Shown here: positions 26,501 to 33,954 of the stretch, piece by piece | How the letters are laid out: the number at the start of each line of letters is the position of its first letter | Position numbering within the stretch: position 1 is the first letter of the stretch | Translations under genes and position numbers: made by a program | Source: Tetragenococcus solitarius NBRC 100494 | GTDB lineage: Bacteria > Bacillota > Bacilli > Lactobacillales > Enterococcaceae | Length of the DNA stretch: 34,256 bases | Assembly: GCF_001544195.1 (NCBI RefSeq) | Contig: NZ_BCPY01000028.1 | Span: forward strand, 1-34,256 | Direction of reading: 5' to 3' | The notes under the pieces: generated by a model | What the model saw: only the letters and a program-made list of their open reading frames with translations | What the model was told of the DNA's origin: nothing | Databases searched by the model: none

Positions 26501-27094
26501 TAATTCATAGACAATATCTTGAACCCGACTGAGGTTATCTTCTGTTTCAAAAAGTTTTTGTTCTGCTTGCTTTTTCCGCTGTTTGTATTTCAAAACACCG
26601 GCCGCTTCTTCAAAAATTCCTCGTCGATCTTGTGGCTTACTGGCAAAAATCGCCTCTACTTTCCCTTGAGAAATAATGGAAAAAGACTCTTTTCCAAGAC
26701 CAGTATCCATAAACAACTCCTGCACATCTTTGAGACGACACGCTTGTTTATTCAAAAAGAATTCACTTTCACCCGTTCGATGCAAGCGACGAGTAACACT
26801 TACCTCGCTATAATCTACAGGCAAATAATGATCTGTATTATCTAATATTACAGTCACTTCACTAATATTCAACGGTTTACGAGAGTCTGAGCCAGCAAAA
26901 ATAACGTCAGGCATCTTCCCCCCTCGTAGATTACGAGCAGATTGTTCGCCTAATACCCAACGTACAGCTTCTGTTATATTGCTTTTTCCGCTGCCGTTTG
27001 GACCAACAACGCCGGTTACCTTATTTTCAAAGTCGATCACCGTACGGTCAGCAAATGATTTAAAACCGGCTAGTTCGATTTTTTTTAAGTACAC
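23504..27094 (-). CDS. smc: Chromosome partition protein Smc
   Basis: Smc is the ATPase of the bacterial condensin that folds and separates chromosomes with ScpA and ScpB. The 1196-residue protein has Walker A GPNGSGKS (31-38) and a long Gln/Glu-rich coiled coil (about 165-500). The hinge domain (about 505-670) is centred on GIAGAVAELIEV and GGSMTGGATKHGNKGN. The returning coiled coil reaches to about 1020. The C-terminal ATPase half has the signature LSLLSGGERALTAIAL and Walker B FCILDEVEAALDE. The start is GTG (27092-27094), with GAGG seven bases before, nine bases after rnc. The stop overlaps the next gene by four bases. Confidence 0.98.
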   Translation of the reverse strand: MYLKKIELAGFKSFADRTVIDFENKVTGVVGPNGSGKSNITEAVRWVLGEQSARNLRGGKMPDVIFAGSDSRKPLNISEVTVILDNTDHYLPVDYSEVSVTRRLHRTGESEFFLNKQACRLKDVQELFMDTGLGKESFSIISQGKVEAIFASKPQDRRGIFEEAAGVLKYKQRKKQAEQKLFETEDNLSRVQDIVYELEDQMAPLKEQSEVAKQYLALKEEFTKIDVAYTVAEMKEAKTAFEQAAQQLENLNEQLDSISQQIQQKESKLQEQRLSRSHLDQWLEKNNQAQVSLVEALKNAEGQQEVLQERSKHTQKSAQEYQENLTAVKEKLGSLEAEKADLIDKLSQKNGLVQSIEKEIEQAKAQLQKYQKSTKELVEELRAKYVDQMQEQANIGNDLKYLERQYEQEMAKNQSSLEKQENVNKDYRQKQQAVTQASAQLEQLQATLTEQQKQFVQLQEKQKAYQKQYEDAQKKMYQLMDETRQIKARIKSLQDIQENHSGFYQGVRVILQQQNELSGIAGAVAELIEVPEDYTIAIETALGAQAQHIVVENEAAARAGITFLKQRRAGRATFLPMTTIKPRQLPATVFNQAQNVSGFIGVASQLVHFSVEYSAIIQNLLGTTLIAQDLTSANELARAVHFRYRVVSLSGDVMNAGGSMTGGATKHGNKGNLFSQANELQTLKEQAKRSDQRLQTIEKQVAQFQQQAADCQQQMEKLRTKGETSRLEEQELQSRKNHLLQEIERLGKEQKIYEFENREVQDFVSDYEEQKENLIQRQKDVEKQLHKLQTEMQELNEQDDLIEQRRASLSQEVAEKQASLAVNKEQISTLRQQIQTNEKASLEQTQRKESLENQLAALTTDVSDHEVTEESLQKQIASLTEKKEELQKQLRDKRQQRDRLYQEINEQEESLSQLNQQHKEKLAEKTSVEVEKNREETLLDHRLNYLQEEYHITFEKAEMDYEPVEKNEETKAQIQRLRHKIEQLGPVNLNAIEQYEEVAKRYDFLHKQREDLLAAKNQLFTTMDEMDEEVKSRFKEIFEKIREQFKLVFPNMFGGGRAELFLTDPNDLLNTGVEIEAQPPGKKLQNLSLLSGGERALTAIALLFSIIQVRPVPFCILDEVEAALDEANILRFANYLQTFNNDTQFIVVTHRKGTMEACNVLYGVTMEESGVSKIVSVRLKDVGENGQIAVEGKGSI

Positions 27095-27103
27095 CTAGGT
27101 TCC

Positions 27104-27799
27104 TCACTTACTCTCAAGATCAGCTAATGCATTAGCTGCTGCATCTTGTTCTGCTATTTTTTTCGATTTTCCATGTCCCTTACCGACTAACTCATTGTCA
27201 CAATAAACTTCGATCCAAAAGAGGCGTTCATGTGCAGGACCTTCTTCTTTAACTAATCGATAATCAATGATACGATCACCCGAACGTTGCAAAAATTCTT
27301 GTAATCGCGTTTTATAATCCATCTCATGTGAAAAAGCACCCGCTAAGACTTTAGGATAAATTACTTGTTCTAAGAATTTTTCGGCTTTTTTCAAATCTTG
27401 ATCCATATATAAGGCACCTAAAAAAGCTTCAAATAAGTCACATAATAAAGCCACACGCTTGCGACCGCCAGAGTGTTCTTCTCCTTTACCAAGAGCAATA
27501 TAACGATCAAAGTGACACGCTTTTGCAAATGACGCTAAACTATCTTCTCTTACAATCGCTGCTCTTAATTTCGTTAAAGTTCCTTCTGGGACTTCTGGAT
27601 ATTGGCAATACAAAAATCTAGATACCAATAATTCTAAAACAGCGTCCCCTAAAAACTCTAGTCGCTCGTTATCCGATAATTGTAATTGACGGTGCTCATT
27701 CACATAAGATGAATGGGTAAATGCCTGATCTAACAAGCTGACATCATGGAAGACGATATTAAAGTTCTCTTTTAATTCTTCTAAAAACTGACTGTCCAT
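27104..27799 (-). CDS. rnc: Ribonuclease III
   Basis: RNase III cuts double-stranded RNA, including rRNA precursors and structured leaders. In the 231-residue protein the signature NERLEFLGD lies at 44-52 with catalytic E48 and D52, and the second pair D121 and E124 is in LCDLFEAFLG. The C-terminal double-stranded RNA-binding domain is about 158-228 (DYKTRLQEFLQRSG start, GKSKKIAEQDAAANAL end). I use the ATG at 27797-27799, with AAGGA nine bases upstream; a start three codons earlier is one base from that site and unlikely. It is the first gene of the rnc-smc-HAD-ftsY unit. Confidence 0.97.
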   Translation of the reverse strand: MDSQFLEELKENFNIVFHDVSLLDQAFTHSSYVNEHRQLQLSDNERLEFLGDAVLELLVSRFLYCQYPEVPEGTLTKLRAAIVREDSLASFAKACHFDRYIALGKGEEHSGGRKRVALLCDLFEAFLGALYMDQDLKKAEKFLEQVIYPKVLAGAFSHEMDYKTRLQEFLQRSGDRIIDYRLVKEEGPAHERLFWIEVYCDNELVGKGHGKSKKIAEQDAAANALADLESK

Positions 27800-27834
27800 T
27801 GATTCCATTCCTTTTCTTTTTTTGACCTTCTTAC

Positions 27835-27840
27835 ATTATA
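27835..27840 (-). promoter_or_regulatory. Probable -10 box of rnc-smc-HAD-ftsY
   Basis: A perfect TATAAT on the minus strand is placed 35 bp before the rnc start, with a poor -35 (TTTCAT at 17 bp). The acpP terminator upstream makes a separate promoter for rnc plausible. The text between (27869-27990) holds no gene. Confidence 0.55.
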
Positions 27841-27991
27841 CTGATTTTTATTAAATAATGAAATGATTGTGCGATAAGAAAGCAAAAAACTTTGGGGAAT
27901 TTTATGGGTTTCATTTTAAATTAAATTTCATAGAAACTATAGAGCCTATTGAACTAAACATTTTGTTTTTTAAAATAGAATAATCTTTTGT

Positions 27992-28022
27992 AAAAAAAAC
28001 CGACCCAAAAAGGTCGGCTTTT
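27992..28022 (-). terminator. acpP terminator
   Basis: Minus-strand stem GCCGACC/GGTCGGT (CCGACC at 28000-28005 with GGTCGG at 28012-28017) followed by about eight T. It starts 8 bp after the acpP stop and separates acpP from rnc. Confidence 0.9.
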
Positions 28023-28030
28023 GTATTCAT

Positions 28031-28279
28031 TTAGTTTAAGTTTGAATTAATGTAATCAACAGCTGCTCCGACGGTTTGAATTTTTTCAGCATCTTCATCA
28101 GAAATCTCTGTGCCAAAAGCTTCTTCTAATTCTAATACAAATTCCATCACGCTAATCGAATCAGCATTCAAATCGTCTTTGATACTCATTGATTCATTGA
28201 CTTGGTCAGCTGCCACTTCAAAGTGGTTAGCGATCACTTCAGCTACTTTATTAAATATTTCCTCACGCGTCAATTGCAT
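28031..28279 (-). CDS. acpP: Acyl carrier protein
   Basis: ACP carries growing fatty acids on a phosphopantetheine arm. The 82-residue acidic helical protein has the attachment serine S41 in LNADSISVMEFV. This differs from the commoner ADSLDxVE text but keeps the DS core. It follows plsX, whose product uses acyl-ACP, and lies before rnc, a usual order; the fabD and fabG genes seen between plsX and acpP in Bacillus are absent here. The ATG has GGAGG just upstream (spacing short, 3 bases). Its own promoter lies 40-70 bp upstream. A separate fatty-acid cluster with another ACP probably exists elsewhere. Confidence 0.95.
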   Translation of the reverse strand: MQLTREEIFNKVAEVIANHFEVAADQVNESMSIKDDLNADSISVMEFVLELEEAFGTEISDEDAEKIQTVGAAVDYINSNLN

Positions 28280-28321
28280 TCACCTCCATGCCATTATCAT
28301 AGCGAGCAATAGCTAACAAAC

Positions 28322-28350
28322 ATTTTACTTTTTTTTATTTATTTTGTCTA
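28322..28350 (-). promoter_or_regulatory. acpP promoter
   Basis: Minus-strand -35 TAGACA (28345-28350), a 17-bp almost pure A/T spacer and -10 TAAAAT (28322-28327). A palindrome ATTTTTGT-A-ACAAAAAT (28361-28377) lies 11 bp upstream of the -35 and may be a control site or a weak plsX terminator. Confidence 0.65.
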
Positions 28351-28392
28351 GGTTTTTTTCATTTTTGTAACAAAAATTGCAATTCCATTACA

Positions 28393-29397
28393 CTATTCTT
28401 TTGCTTTGTCAGCTTCAAATTGTCTCGTCAATTTTCCTACAACGTCTGTTTCAAGCATTGTATGAATTTGCTTGATTGTAGCTGCTACCGCTTCTGAATC
28501 TGTCGCTCCATGTGTCTTAACCACAGGAGATTTTAAACCAAATAAAACTGCCCCGCCATAAGCAGAATAATCCATTTCATTTTTTAAATTGCCTAAAGCA
28601 TTTTTTAACAATAATGCGCCTAGTTTTCCTTTTACACCCTCATCAAGGATAGATTTTTTTAGTAATTTTGTGATATTTAGCGCAGTGCCTTCAATGGATT
28701 TTAAAACAGCATTTCCTGTAAATCCATCTGTCACAACGACATCAGCTACACCATTTAAAATATCGCGAGCTTCAACATTACCCACAAAGTTAATACTTAC
28801 TTCATCCGATAGAAGTTCGAAGGCTTTTTTTGTCACTTCGCTTCCTTTTGATTCTTCTGTCCCATTGTTAAGAAGTCCTACTCGGGGGTTTTCTACTTTA
28901 CGAACATTTGCTGCGTAAAAAGAACCTAAAATCCCATATTTTAGTAAATGTTCTGCTTTATTTTCAGCGTTAGCACCCAAATCAAGCATATCAAACCCGC
29001 TATTTTCGCCAATAATAGGTAAAGTTGACATTAAGCCTGGACGTTCAATGCCCTTGATACGCCCTACAATAAACAAGCCTGCAGCTAGAAGTGCTCCAGT
29101 ATTTCCTGCAGAAAAACAAGCGTCGGCTTCCCCTTTTTTTACTGCTTGTGCCGCTAATACCATTGATGCTTGTTTTTTACGACGAATAGCACGGACTGGT
29201 TCGTCTTCACTGGTTACTTTCTCATCTGTATGAATAATTGTAATGTTTTTTTCATCGGTCACATATTTTTTTATTTCTTCTTCTTTTCCATATAGTTGAA
29301 ATTCAATTTCCGGAAAATCTTTTTTAGCTAACATTACCCCTGAAACAATCGCTTCTGGTGCATTGTCGCCGCCCATAGCATCTACTGCAATCTTCAC
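28393..29397 (-). CDS. plsX: Phosphate acyltransferase PlsX
   Basis: PlsX turns acyl-ACP and phosphate into acyl-phosphate, the acyl donor for PlsY in phosphatidic acid synthesis. The 334-residue protein begins [18 protein letters not shown], the family hallmark, and keeps [28 protein letters not shown] and [11 protein letters not shown]. Its length is standard. The start is GTG (29395-29397) with AAAGGTG upstream at about 10 bases. It follows recG by 52 bp; an extended -10 (TG-C-TATACT) sits in that gap. Its neighbours fit: FakA upstream makes acyl-phosphate from free fatty acids, and AcpP downstream is its substrate carrier. Confidence 0.97.
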   Translation of the reverse strand: MKIAVDAMGGDNAPEAIVSGVMLAKKDFPEIEFQLYGKEEEIKKYVTDEKNITIIHTDEKVTSEDEPVRAIRRKKQASMVLAAQAVKKGEADACFSAGNTGALLAAGLFIVGRIKGIERPGLMSTLPIIGENSGFDMLDLGANAENKAEHLLKYGILGSFYAANVRKVENPRVGLLNNGTEESKGSEVTKKAFELLSDEVSINFVGNVEARDILNGVADVVVTDGFTGNAVLKSIEGTALNITKLLKKSILDEGVKGKLGALLLKNALGNLKNEMDYSAYGGAVLFGLKSPVVKTHGATDSEAVAATIKQIHTMLETDVVGKLTRQFEADKAKE

Positions 29398-29433
29398 TTT
29401 GCTTACACACCTTTCTTAAGCTCTCATCTTTTT

Positions 29434-29442
29434 AGTATAGCA
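29434..29442 (-). promoter_or_regulatory. Extended -10 promoter of plsX
   Basis: Minus-strand TG-C-TATACT (TATACT at 29434-29439), just before the recG stop codon, lets plsX be expressed apart from recG. The -35 is poor. Confidence 0.5.
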
Positions 29443-29449
29443 CAAATCA

Positions 29450-31480
29450 TCAATCGAAGAACGAATTTTCCGGGTCTTTTCCTTTTAGATAAGACAGCAA
29501 ACCCGCATATTCAGGCAACAATTGCCAATTTTTTTTATGCCATAATTTTTGCGCTTCCTCTTTTGCTACTTCTAAAACGTTCGCATCCGCTACAATATCA
29601 GCAGCTACGAACTCTGGTAACCCAGATTGTTTAAAACCAAATACTTCTCCTGGTCCTCGCAGTTCCAAGTCCTTTTGGCTGACAATAAAACCGTTATTGG
29701 TTTCTGTCATAATCTTCATTCGTTCTTTGCCTAATTCATTTTTAGGGTTGGCAACTAAAATACAGTAAGAAGCTTCTTTCCCTCGGCCTACTCGTCCTCG
29801 TAATTGGTGTAATTGTGCCAGGCCAAAACGATCTGCATCTATAATCAGCATCATTGTTGCATTAGGGACATCTACGCCCACCTCAATAACAGTGGTCGAA
29901 ATGAGTACTTGAATCTCATTTTCTTTAAAAGCTGTCATAATGGCTTCTTTTTCTTCATTTTTCATTTTACCATGAAGTAAGCCTGTAGCAAATTCAGGAG
30001 CAAAGAACTCTTTTAAATCTTCATATAATTCTACAGCATTTTGTACATCTAGTGACTCGGATTCTTCAATCAGCGGACAAATAACATACATTTGTCGGCC
30101 TTTTTTTAATTCCAATTGTGCATTTTTTAAGGCATCATTAAGTTGTCCGCGTTTGATCCAACGCGTTTCAACTGGAAGTCTACCAGCTGGCATTTCATCA
30201 ATAACTGAAACATCCATCTCCCCATAAGCCGTGATGGCTAAAGTGCGCGGGATAGGAGTCGCTGTCATAAACAACACATCTGGCTGAAATCCTTTTTCAC
30301 GCAATCCTTTTCGTTGATTAACCCCAAAACGATGTTGTTCATCGGTAATCACTAAACCTAAGTTAGAAAAATCGACCCCTTCTTGGATTAAGGAATGCGT
30401 GCCGACAACGACATCGATTTCGCCTTGTTGTAATTGTTCAATGATTTGTTGGCGCTCTTTAGGTTTGGTGGAACTTGTTAAGAGAGCCGTATGTACTTCT
30501 AAGGGATCAAACAATTGATTCAAACTTGCTAAATGCTGCTGCGCTAAAATTTCAGTGGGTACCATCAAAGCCCCTTGAAACCCAGCCGTGACTGCGGCAT
30601 ATAAAGCAATCGCCGCCACTACCGTTTTTCCACTACCTACATCGCCTTGTAGCAAGCGTTGCATGTGTTTAGGGAGCAAAAAGTCGCGACAAATTTCATT
30701 GGTCACACGCTTTTGCGCGTTTGTCAGTTGAAAAGGAAGTTTTTGGGTAAAAGCTTTAAGGCGCTCTACATCATAAGCAATGACAATCCCGTGTTTTTCT
30801 GATTTTTCTTCTTTTTTTAATCCTTGAATTTTCATTTGGAATAAGAAAAACTCTTCAAAAACCACGCGACGTTTTGCTTGATGGTGTTCCTTAGGGTCAT
30901 TTGGAAAATGCATCGCATACATGGCCTCTTTTCTTCCCATCAAACGATACTTTTCAATTAAAGATAATGGCAGGTTTTCTTCAATTTGATCTTTAAAGCG
31001 GGCAAATGCTTTTTTTATCAAATCAACTAAAGTTTGCTGGCGTATTGCTTTACTGACATGATAAATGGGTGCAAAGTCGCCTTCTTGATTAGCCGCAAGT
31101 ATTTTCATTCCGGTTAAGGAATTGCGCTTGGCATCCCATTTGCCATAAACAGCAATATCTTCAGAAAGTTCAACTTTATCTTTTAAGTAGGGCTGATTAA
31201 AAAAAGATACACTAAAAACATCGTGACCTTGCATCATGCGAAATTGCAAACGAGATTTTTTATAACCAAAGCGATTAATCACTGGAGGAGAAACCACTGT
31301 TGCTTTAATGGTGACTTTTTCTTGGTCATTGATTTCTGCTAAATCTCTTTCTTTGATATCATCATAACGAAATGGATAATAACTCAACAGATCTTCAATC
31401 GTTTCAATCCCCAAATCAGATAATGCTTGGGCTCGTTTTTCTCCCACTCCGGCGATGTTTGTCACTGGTTCTTGCAACAT
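29450..31480 (-). CDS. recG: ATP-dependent DNA helicase RecG
   Basis: RecG reverses stalled replication forks and processes Holliday junctions. The 676-residue protein (from the chosen start) has the N-terminal wedge/OB-fold domain, with GVGEKRAQALSDLGI near residue 10. The superfamily 2 helicase core follows: Walker A GDVGSGKT, DEQHRFG, MTATPIPRTLA and QLRGRVGRG, then a C-terminal ELRGPGEVFGFKQSGLPEF segment. I take the ATG at 31478-31480. A longer frame to 31519 runs through the fakA terminator and has no ribosome site; the chosen start has only a weak GGTG. The order fakA-recG-plsX is common in Firmicutes. Confidence 0.95.
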   Translation of the reverse strand: MLQEPVTNIAGVGEKRAQALSDLGIETIEDLLSYYPFRYDDIKERDLAEINDQEKVTIKATVVSPPVINRFGYKKSRLQFRMMQGHDVFSVSFFNQPYLKDKVELSEDIAVYGKWDAKRNSLTGMKILAANQEGDFAPIYHVSKAIRQQTLVDLIKKAFARFKDQIEENLPLSLIEKYRLMGRKEAMYAMHFPNDPKEHHQAKRRVVFEEFFLFQMKIQGLKKEEKSEKHGIVIAYDVERLKAFTQKLPFQLTNAQKRVTNEICRDFLLPKHMQRLLQGDVGSGKTVVAAIALYAAVTAGFQGALMVPTEILAQQHLASLNQLFDPLEVHTALLTSSTKPKERQQIIEQLQQGEIDVVVGTHSLIQEGVDFSNLGLVITDEQHRFGVNQRKGLREKGFQPDVLFMTATPIPRTLAITAYGEMDVSVIDEMPAGRLPVETRWIKRGQLNDALKNAQLELKKGRQMYVICPLIEESESLDVQNAVELYEDLKEFFAPEFATGLLHGKMKNEEKEAIMTAFKENEIQVLISTTVIEVGVDVPNATMMLIIDADRFGLAQLHQLRGRVGRGKEASYCILVANPKNELGKERMKIMTETNNGFIVSQKDLELRGPGEVFGFKQSGLPEFVAADIVADANVLEVAKEEAQKLWHKKNWQLLPEYAGLLSYLKGKDPENSFFD

Positions 31481-31495
31481 TTTTTCACCAACTTT

Positions 31496-31534
31496 CAAAA
31501 AAAGCTTGGTACAAACCACAGTTTGACCAAGCTC
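31496..31534 (-). terminator. Terminator between fakA and recG
   Basis: Minus-strand stem AGCTTGGT/ACCAAGCT (31526-31533 with 31503-31510), extended by a GTTT/AAAC pairing, ends in seven T. It lies 37 bp after fakA and only about 15 bp before the recG start, so recG depends on read-through or a hidden promoter. Confidence 0.85.
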
Positions 31535-31570
31535 ACTAATTTTTCAACGTTTTTGTAAAAAGGAATTTTG

Positions 31571-33250
31571 CTATTCAGCTGAAAATAGGTATGGATAAAC
31601 AGGTTGATCTCCTTGATGGATTTCAACTTCAACTTCACTGTCAATAGCCAAAACAATTTCTTCCAGTTGTTTTGCATCTTTTTGCGAACCGTCTTCTCCA
31701 ATGATTATTGTGATGATTTCGGTATCTTCGGTGATCATTTGTTTTAGTGTCTCTTTAGCAGAAGTTAAGATATCTGCGTTAGAAACAACAATTTTTCCAT
31801 CAACCATACCCAAAAAATCATTCTTTTTAATATTTATTCCTTCAATGCTAGAATCACGGATTGCATGAGTAATTGAACCGGAAACAACCGTATCAAGCAT
31901 TTGTTCCATGGCTTCTTTATTTTCATTTAAGGTTTGGCGTTCATTAAACCCTAACATAGCTGACATACCTTGAGATATTGTTTTAGAAGGCACTACTTCA
32001 ACAGGCACTTCAGCTACTTTCGCTGCTTGATTAGCAGCCATAAAAATATTTTTATTATTCGGCAAAACAATGACCTGATCAGCGTTCACTTCTTCGATTG
32101 CTTTTATAATATCTTCGGTACTAGGATTCATTGTCTGCCCACCAGAAATGACATATTTTGCGCCTAAGCTTTCAAAAAGCTGTTTAACGCCGCTGCCAGC
32201 TGCCACTGTGATGATCGCATAAGCGCAACGAGCTTGTTTTTGTGCTTTTTCTTTATTTTCATCTTCATCATTATTTAAAATTGTTTCATGCTGCAAGCGC
32301 ATGTTATCAACTTTAACTTTGACTAATGACCCGAATTTTTGGCCATAGTTCATCACTTCGCCTGGATATTCCGTATGTACATGGACTTTAATAATTTCAT
32401 CATCATTGACAACCAGTAAGGAATCTCCTAATTCATTTAAATAATTTCGGAAGGTATCATAATCAAATTTGCTTTCTACTGTAGGGCCTTCACCGATTTT
32501 TACCATAATTTCCGTGCAGTACCCATATTTAATATCATCTGTGGACAATTGTCCTTGTACGCTGCGATGATGTTCAGCATTGACCAGTTCGTCCATTGCC
32601 GCTGGTGAAACAAAAGGTTCTTCCCCTTCATATTCTCCGTTTAAAGCGTTCAAAAACCCTTCATAAATAAATAACAAACCTTGTCCACCGCTATCGACTA
32701 CCCCTACTTCTTTTAAAACAGGTAATAAGTCCGGCGTTTTATCTAATGCTCTTTTCCCGCCTTTGACAATAGCCGACATTACTTCTACACAGTCATCAGA
32801 AGTTGCTGCTTTTTTTTCGCCGTAATCCGCGGCTACACGGGCTACTGTTAAAATTGTTCCTTCCACTGGCTTCATTACCGCTTTATAAGCTGTTTCAACC
32901 CCATGTTTAAAAGCTTGTGCTAAATCATTGGCCGATAAAGCATCAAGCTCTGCAATCTGCTTACTAAAACCGCGAAAAAGCTGAGACAAAATCACACCTG
33001 AATTCCCTCGAGCGCCCATTAATAGCCCTTTTGAAAGACAGTCAGCTAATTCTCCTATTTTTTCTGAAGTTGAGTCAGACACTTCTTTAGCGCCACTTGC
33101 CATTGATAGATTCATATTCGTACCGGTATCGCCATCTGGTACGGGAAATACGTTTAATGAATTCACAAATTCTGCATTTGATTGAAGACGATTCGCGCCT
33201 GCTTGGACCATTTCTTGAAATTGGCTTGCGCTAATATCCGTTACTTTCAC
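31571..33250 (-). CDS. fakA: Fatty acid kinase catalytic subunit FakA (YloV, DAK-domain)
   Basis: FakA phosphorylates free fatty acids held by FakB (DegV-type) proteins to make acyl-phosphate for lipid synthesis. The 559-residue protein has the N-terminal DhaL-like kinase domain (1-200) with FPVPDGDTGTNMNLS (35-49), where D39 and D41 bind Mg, GARGNSGVILSQ, and VDSGGQGLL. A central domain and a C-terminal DegV-like domain (about 340-559) follow. The start is GTG (33248-33250) with AAGGAGG seven bases before. It follows yloU by about 50 bp, as in Bacillus. No FakB gene is in the window. The call is from family knowledge of YloV/FakA. Confidence 0.94.
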   Translation of the reverse strand: MKVTDISASQFQEMVQAGANRLQSNAEFVNSLNVFPVPDGDTGTNMNLSMASGAKEVSDSTSEKIGELADCLSKGLLMGARGNSGVILSQLFRGFSKQIAELDALSANDLAQAFKHGVETAYKAVMKPVEGTILTVARVAADYGEKKAATSDDCVEVMSAIVKGGKRALDKTPDLLPVLKEVGVVDSGGQGLLFIYEGFLNALNGEYEGEEPFVSPAAMDELVNAEHHRSVQGQLSTDDIKYGYCTEIMVKIGEGPTVESKFDYDTFRNYLNELGDSLLVVNDDEIIKVHVHTEYPGEVMNYGQKFGSLVKVKVDNMRLQHETILNNDEDENKEKAQKQARCAYAIITVAAGSGVKQLFESLGAKYVISGGQTMNPSTEDIIKAIEEVNADQVIVLPNNKNIFMAANQAAKVAEVPVEVVPSKTISQGMSAMLGFNERQTLNENKEAMEQMLDTVVSGSITHAIRDSSIEGINIKKNDFLGMVDGKIVVSNADILTSAKETLKQMITEDTEIITIIIGEDGSQKDAKQLEEIVLAIDSEVEVEIHQGDQPVYPYLFSAE

Positions 33251-33302
33251 TGATAATCCTCCTTAAGTTACAATCGCTGAATATTCAGCTAGTCGTCTGC
33301 CA

Positions 33303-33665
33303 TTAATCAGGCAACACTCGAACACCCTGAACAAACACATTCACTGAATTAGCAACAACGCCAAGCATTGTTTCAAGGTTATATTTTACTTTTTCTTGCA
33401 CATTACGTGAAACTTCTGAAATCTTGGTGCCATAACTAACAATGGTATAAACATCAACGGCAATCCCGTTTTCTTCTTGCCGTACTACAACACCACGCGC
33501 GTAGTTTTCTTTCCGTAAGATTTCATTAATATTATCTTTTAACTGGTTTTTACTAGCCATTCCAACAATGCCAAAAACATCAGTTGCCGCACCACCGACA
33601 ACTGTTGCAATGACTTCATTTGTTATTTCAATTGTTCCAATCGATGTATTTATTTTTACAGCCAT
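33303..33665 (-). CDS. yloU: Asp23/Gls24 family envelope stress protein YloU
   Basis: A 120-residue Asp23-domain protein (Pfam DUF322) starting MAVKINTSIGTIEITNEVIA, with GGAATDVFGIVGMASKNQL (24-43) and a C-terminal VNVFVQGVRVLP. YloU-like proteins sit next to fakA in most Firmicutes; related Asp23 proteins act in cell-envelope stress, but the job of the YloU branch is unclear. The ATG at 33663-33665 has AAGGAGG (33672-33678). A frame 18 codons longer has no ribosome site and crosses the promoter area. It is first in the yloU-fakA unit, behind a long structured leader. Confidence 0.94.
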   Translation of the reverse strand: MAVKINTSIGTIEITNEVIATVVGGAATDVFGIVGMASKNQLKDNINEILRKENYARGVVVRQEENGIAVDVYTIVSYGTKISEVSRNVQEKVKYNLETMLGVVANSVNVFVQGVRVLPD

Positions 33666-33696
33666 GATAAGCCTCCTTAGCCGACAAATCGTCCAT

Positions 33697-33710
33697 TTTC
33701 TACTATAGTA
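33697..33710 (-). promoter_or_regulatory. Possible second promoter close to yloU
   Basis: Minus-strand TG-T-TAAAAT extended -10 lies some 40 bp before the yloU start, just after the leader hairpin at 33722-33744. The -35 position (TTTTAT) is poor. If active it would express yloU-fakA without the long leader. Confidence 0.45.
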
Positions 33711-33721
33711 TTTTAACATAG

Positions 33722-33830
33722 CTCTTCTTTAAATAAAAGAAGAGGGTCCTCCCCCTAGTCTGGGCGTTGAGGTAATGTAGTAAGGCGGTGTAACATTTCC
33801 AAATAAAATTTTCGGCAAAACAGCTTACCG
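33722..33830 (-). ncRNA. Candidate structured RNA: leader of yloU-fakA or separate small RNA
   Basis: Read on the minus strand, four hairpins follow one another. First is CGGUAA/UUGCCG (33813-33830). Second is GGAAAUGU/ACAUUACC (33771-33800, one mismatch). Third is CCUC..CCC/GGG..GAGG (33748-33772), sharing two bases with the second. Fourth is CUCUUCUUU/AAAGAAGAG (33722-33744, perfect). The stretch 33740-33790 is clearly richer in G/C than the A/T-rich spacer around it and has no gene. A good promoter at 33878-33906 would transcribe it. I do not recognise a known riboswitch class (no match by eye to T-box, TPP, FMN, SAM, purine, lysine or SRP RNA). Confidence 0.5.
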
Positions 33831-33877
33831 TCGAGTGTTAATTCTCTGTTTTCATAAAAACTTTTATAACCTTGTCT

Positions 33878-33906
33878 AATTTACAATGTTATAGCAAAAA
33901 AGTCAA
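33878..33906 (-). promoter_or_regulatory. Distal promoter of the yloU-fakA leader
   Basis: Minus-strand -35 TTGACT (33901-33906), 17-bp spacer, -10 TAAATT (33878-33883). Start near 33871, giving a leader of about 205 nt before yloU. It is back to back with the rpmB promoter. Confidence 0.75.
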
Positions 33907-33925
33907 TGTAAGAAGAAAAAATTGC

Positions 33926-33954
33926 TTGCAAATCACTGAAATTTATGCTAAATT
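33926..33954 (+). promoter_or_regulatory. rpmB promoter
   Basis: Plus-strand -35 TTGCAA (33926-33931), 17-bp spacer and an extended -10 TG-C-TAAATT (33946-33954). It lies 58 bp before the rpmB start codon. Confidence 0.75.

Noticed and set aside
31481-31519. 13-codon N-terminal extension of RecG
   Set aside because: It is coded by the fakA terminator hairpin and has no ribosome site.
33666-33719. 18-codon N-terminal extension of YloU
   Set aside because: It overlaps the likely promoter area; the downstream ATG has AAGGAGG.
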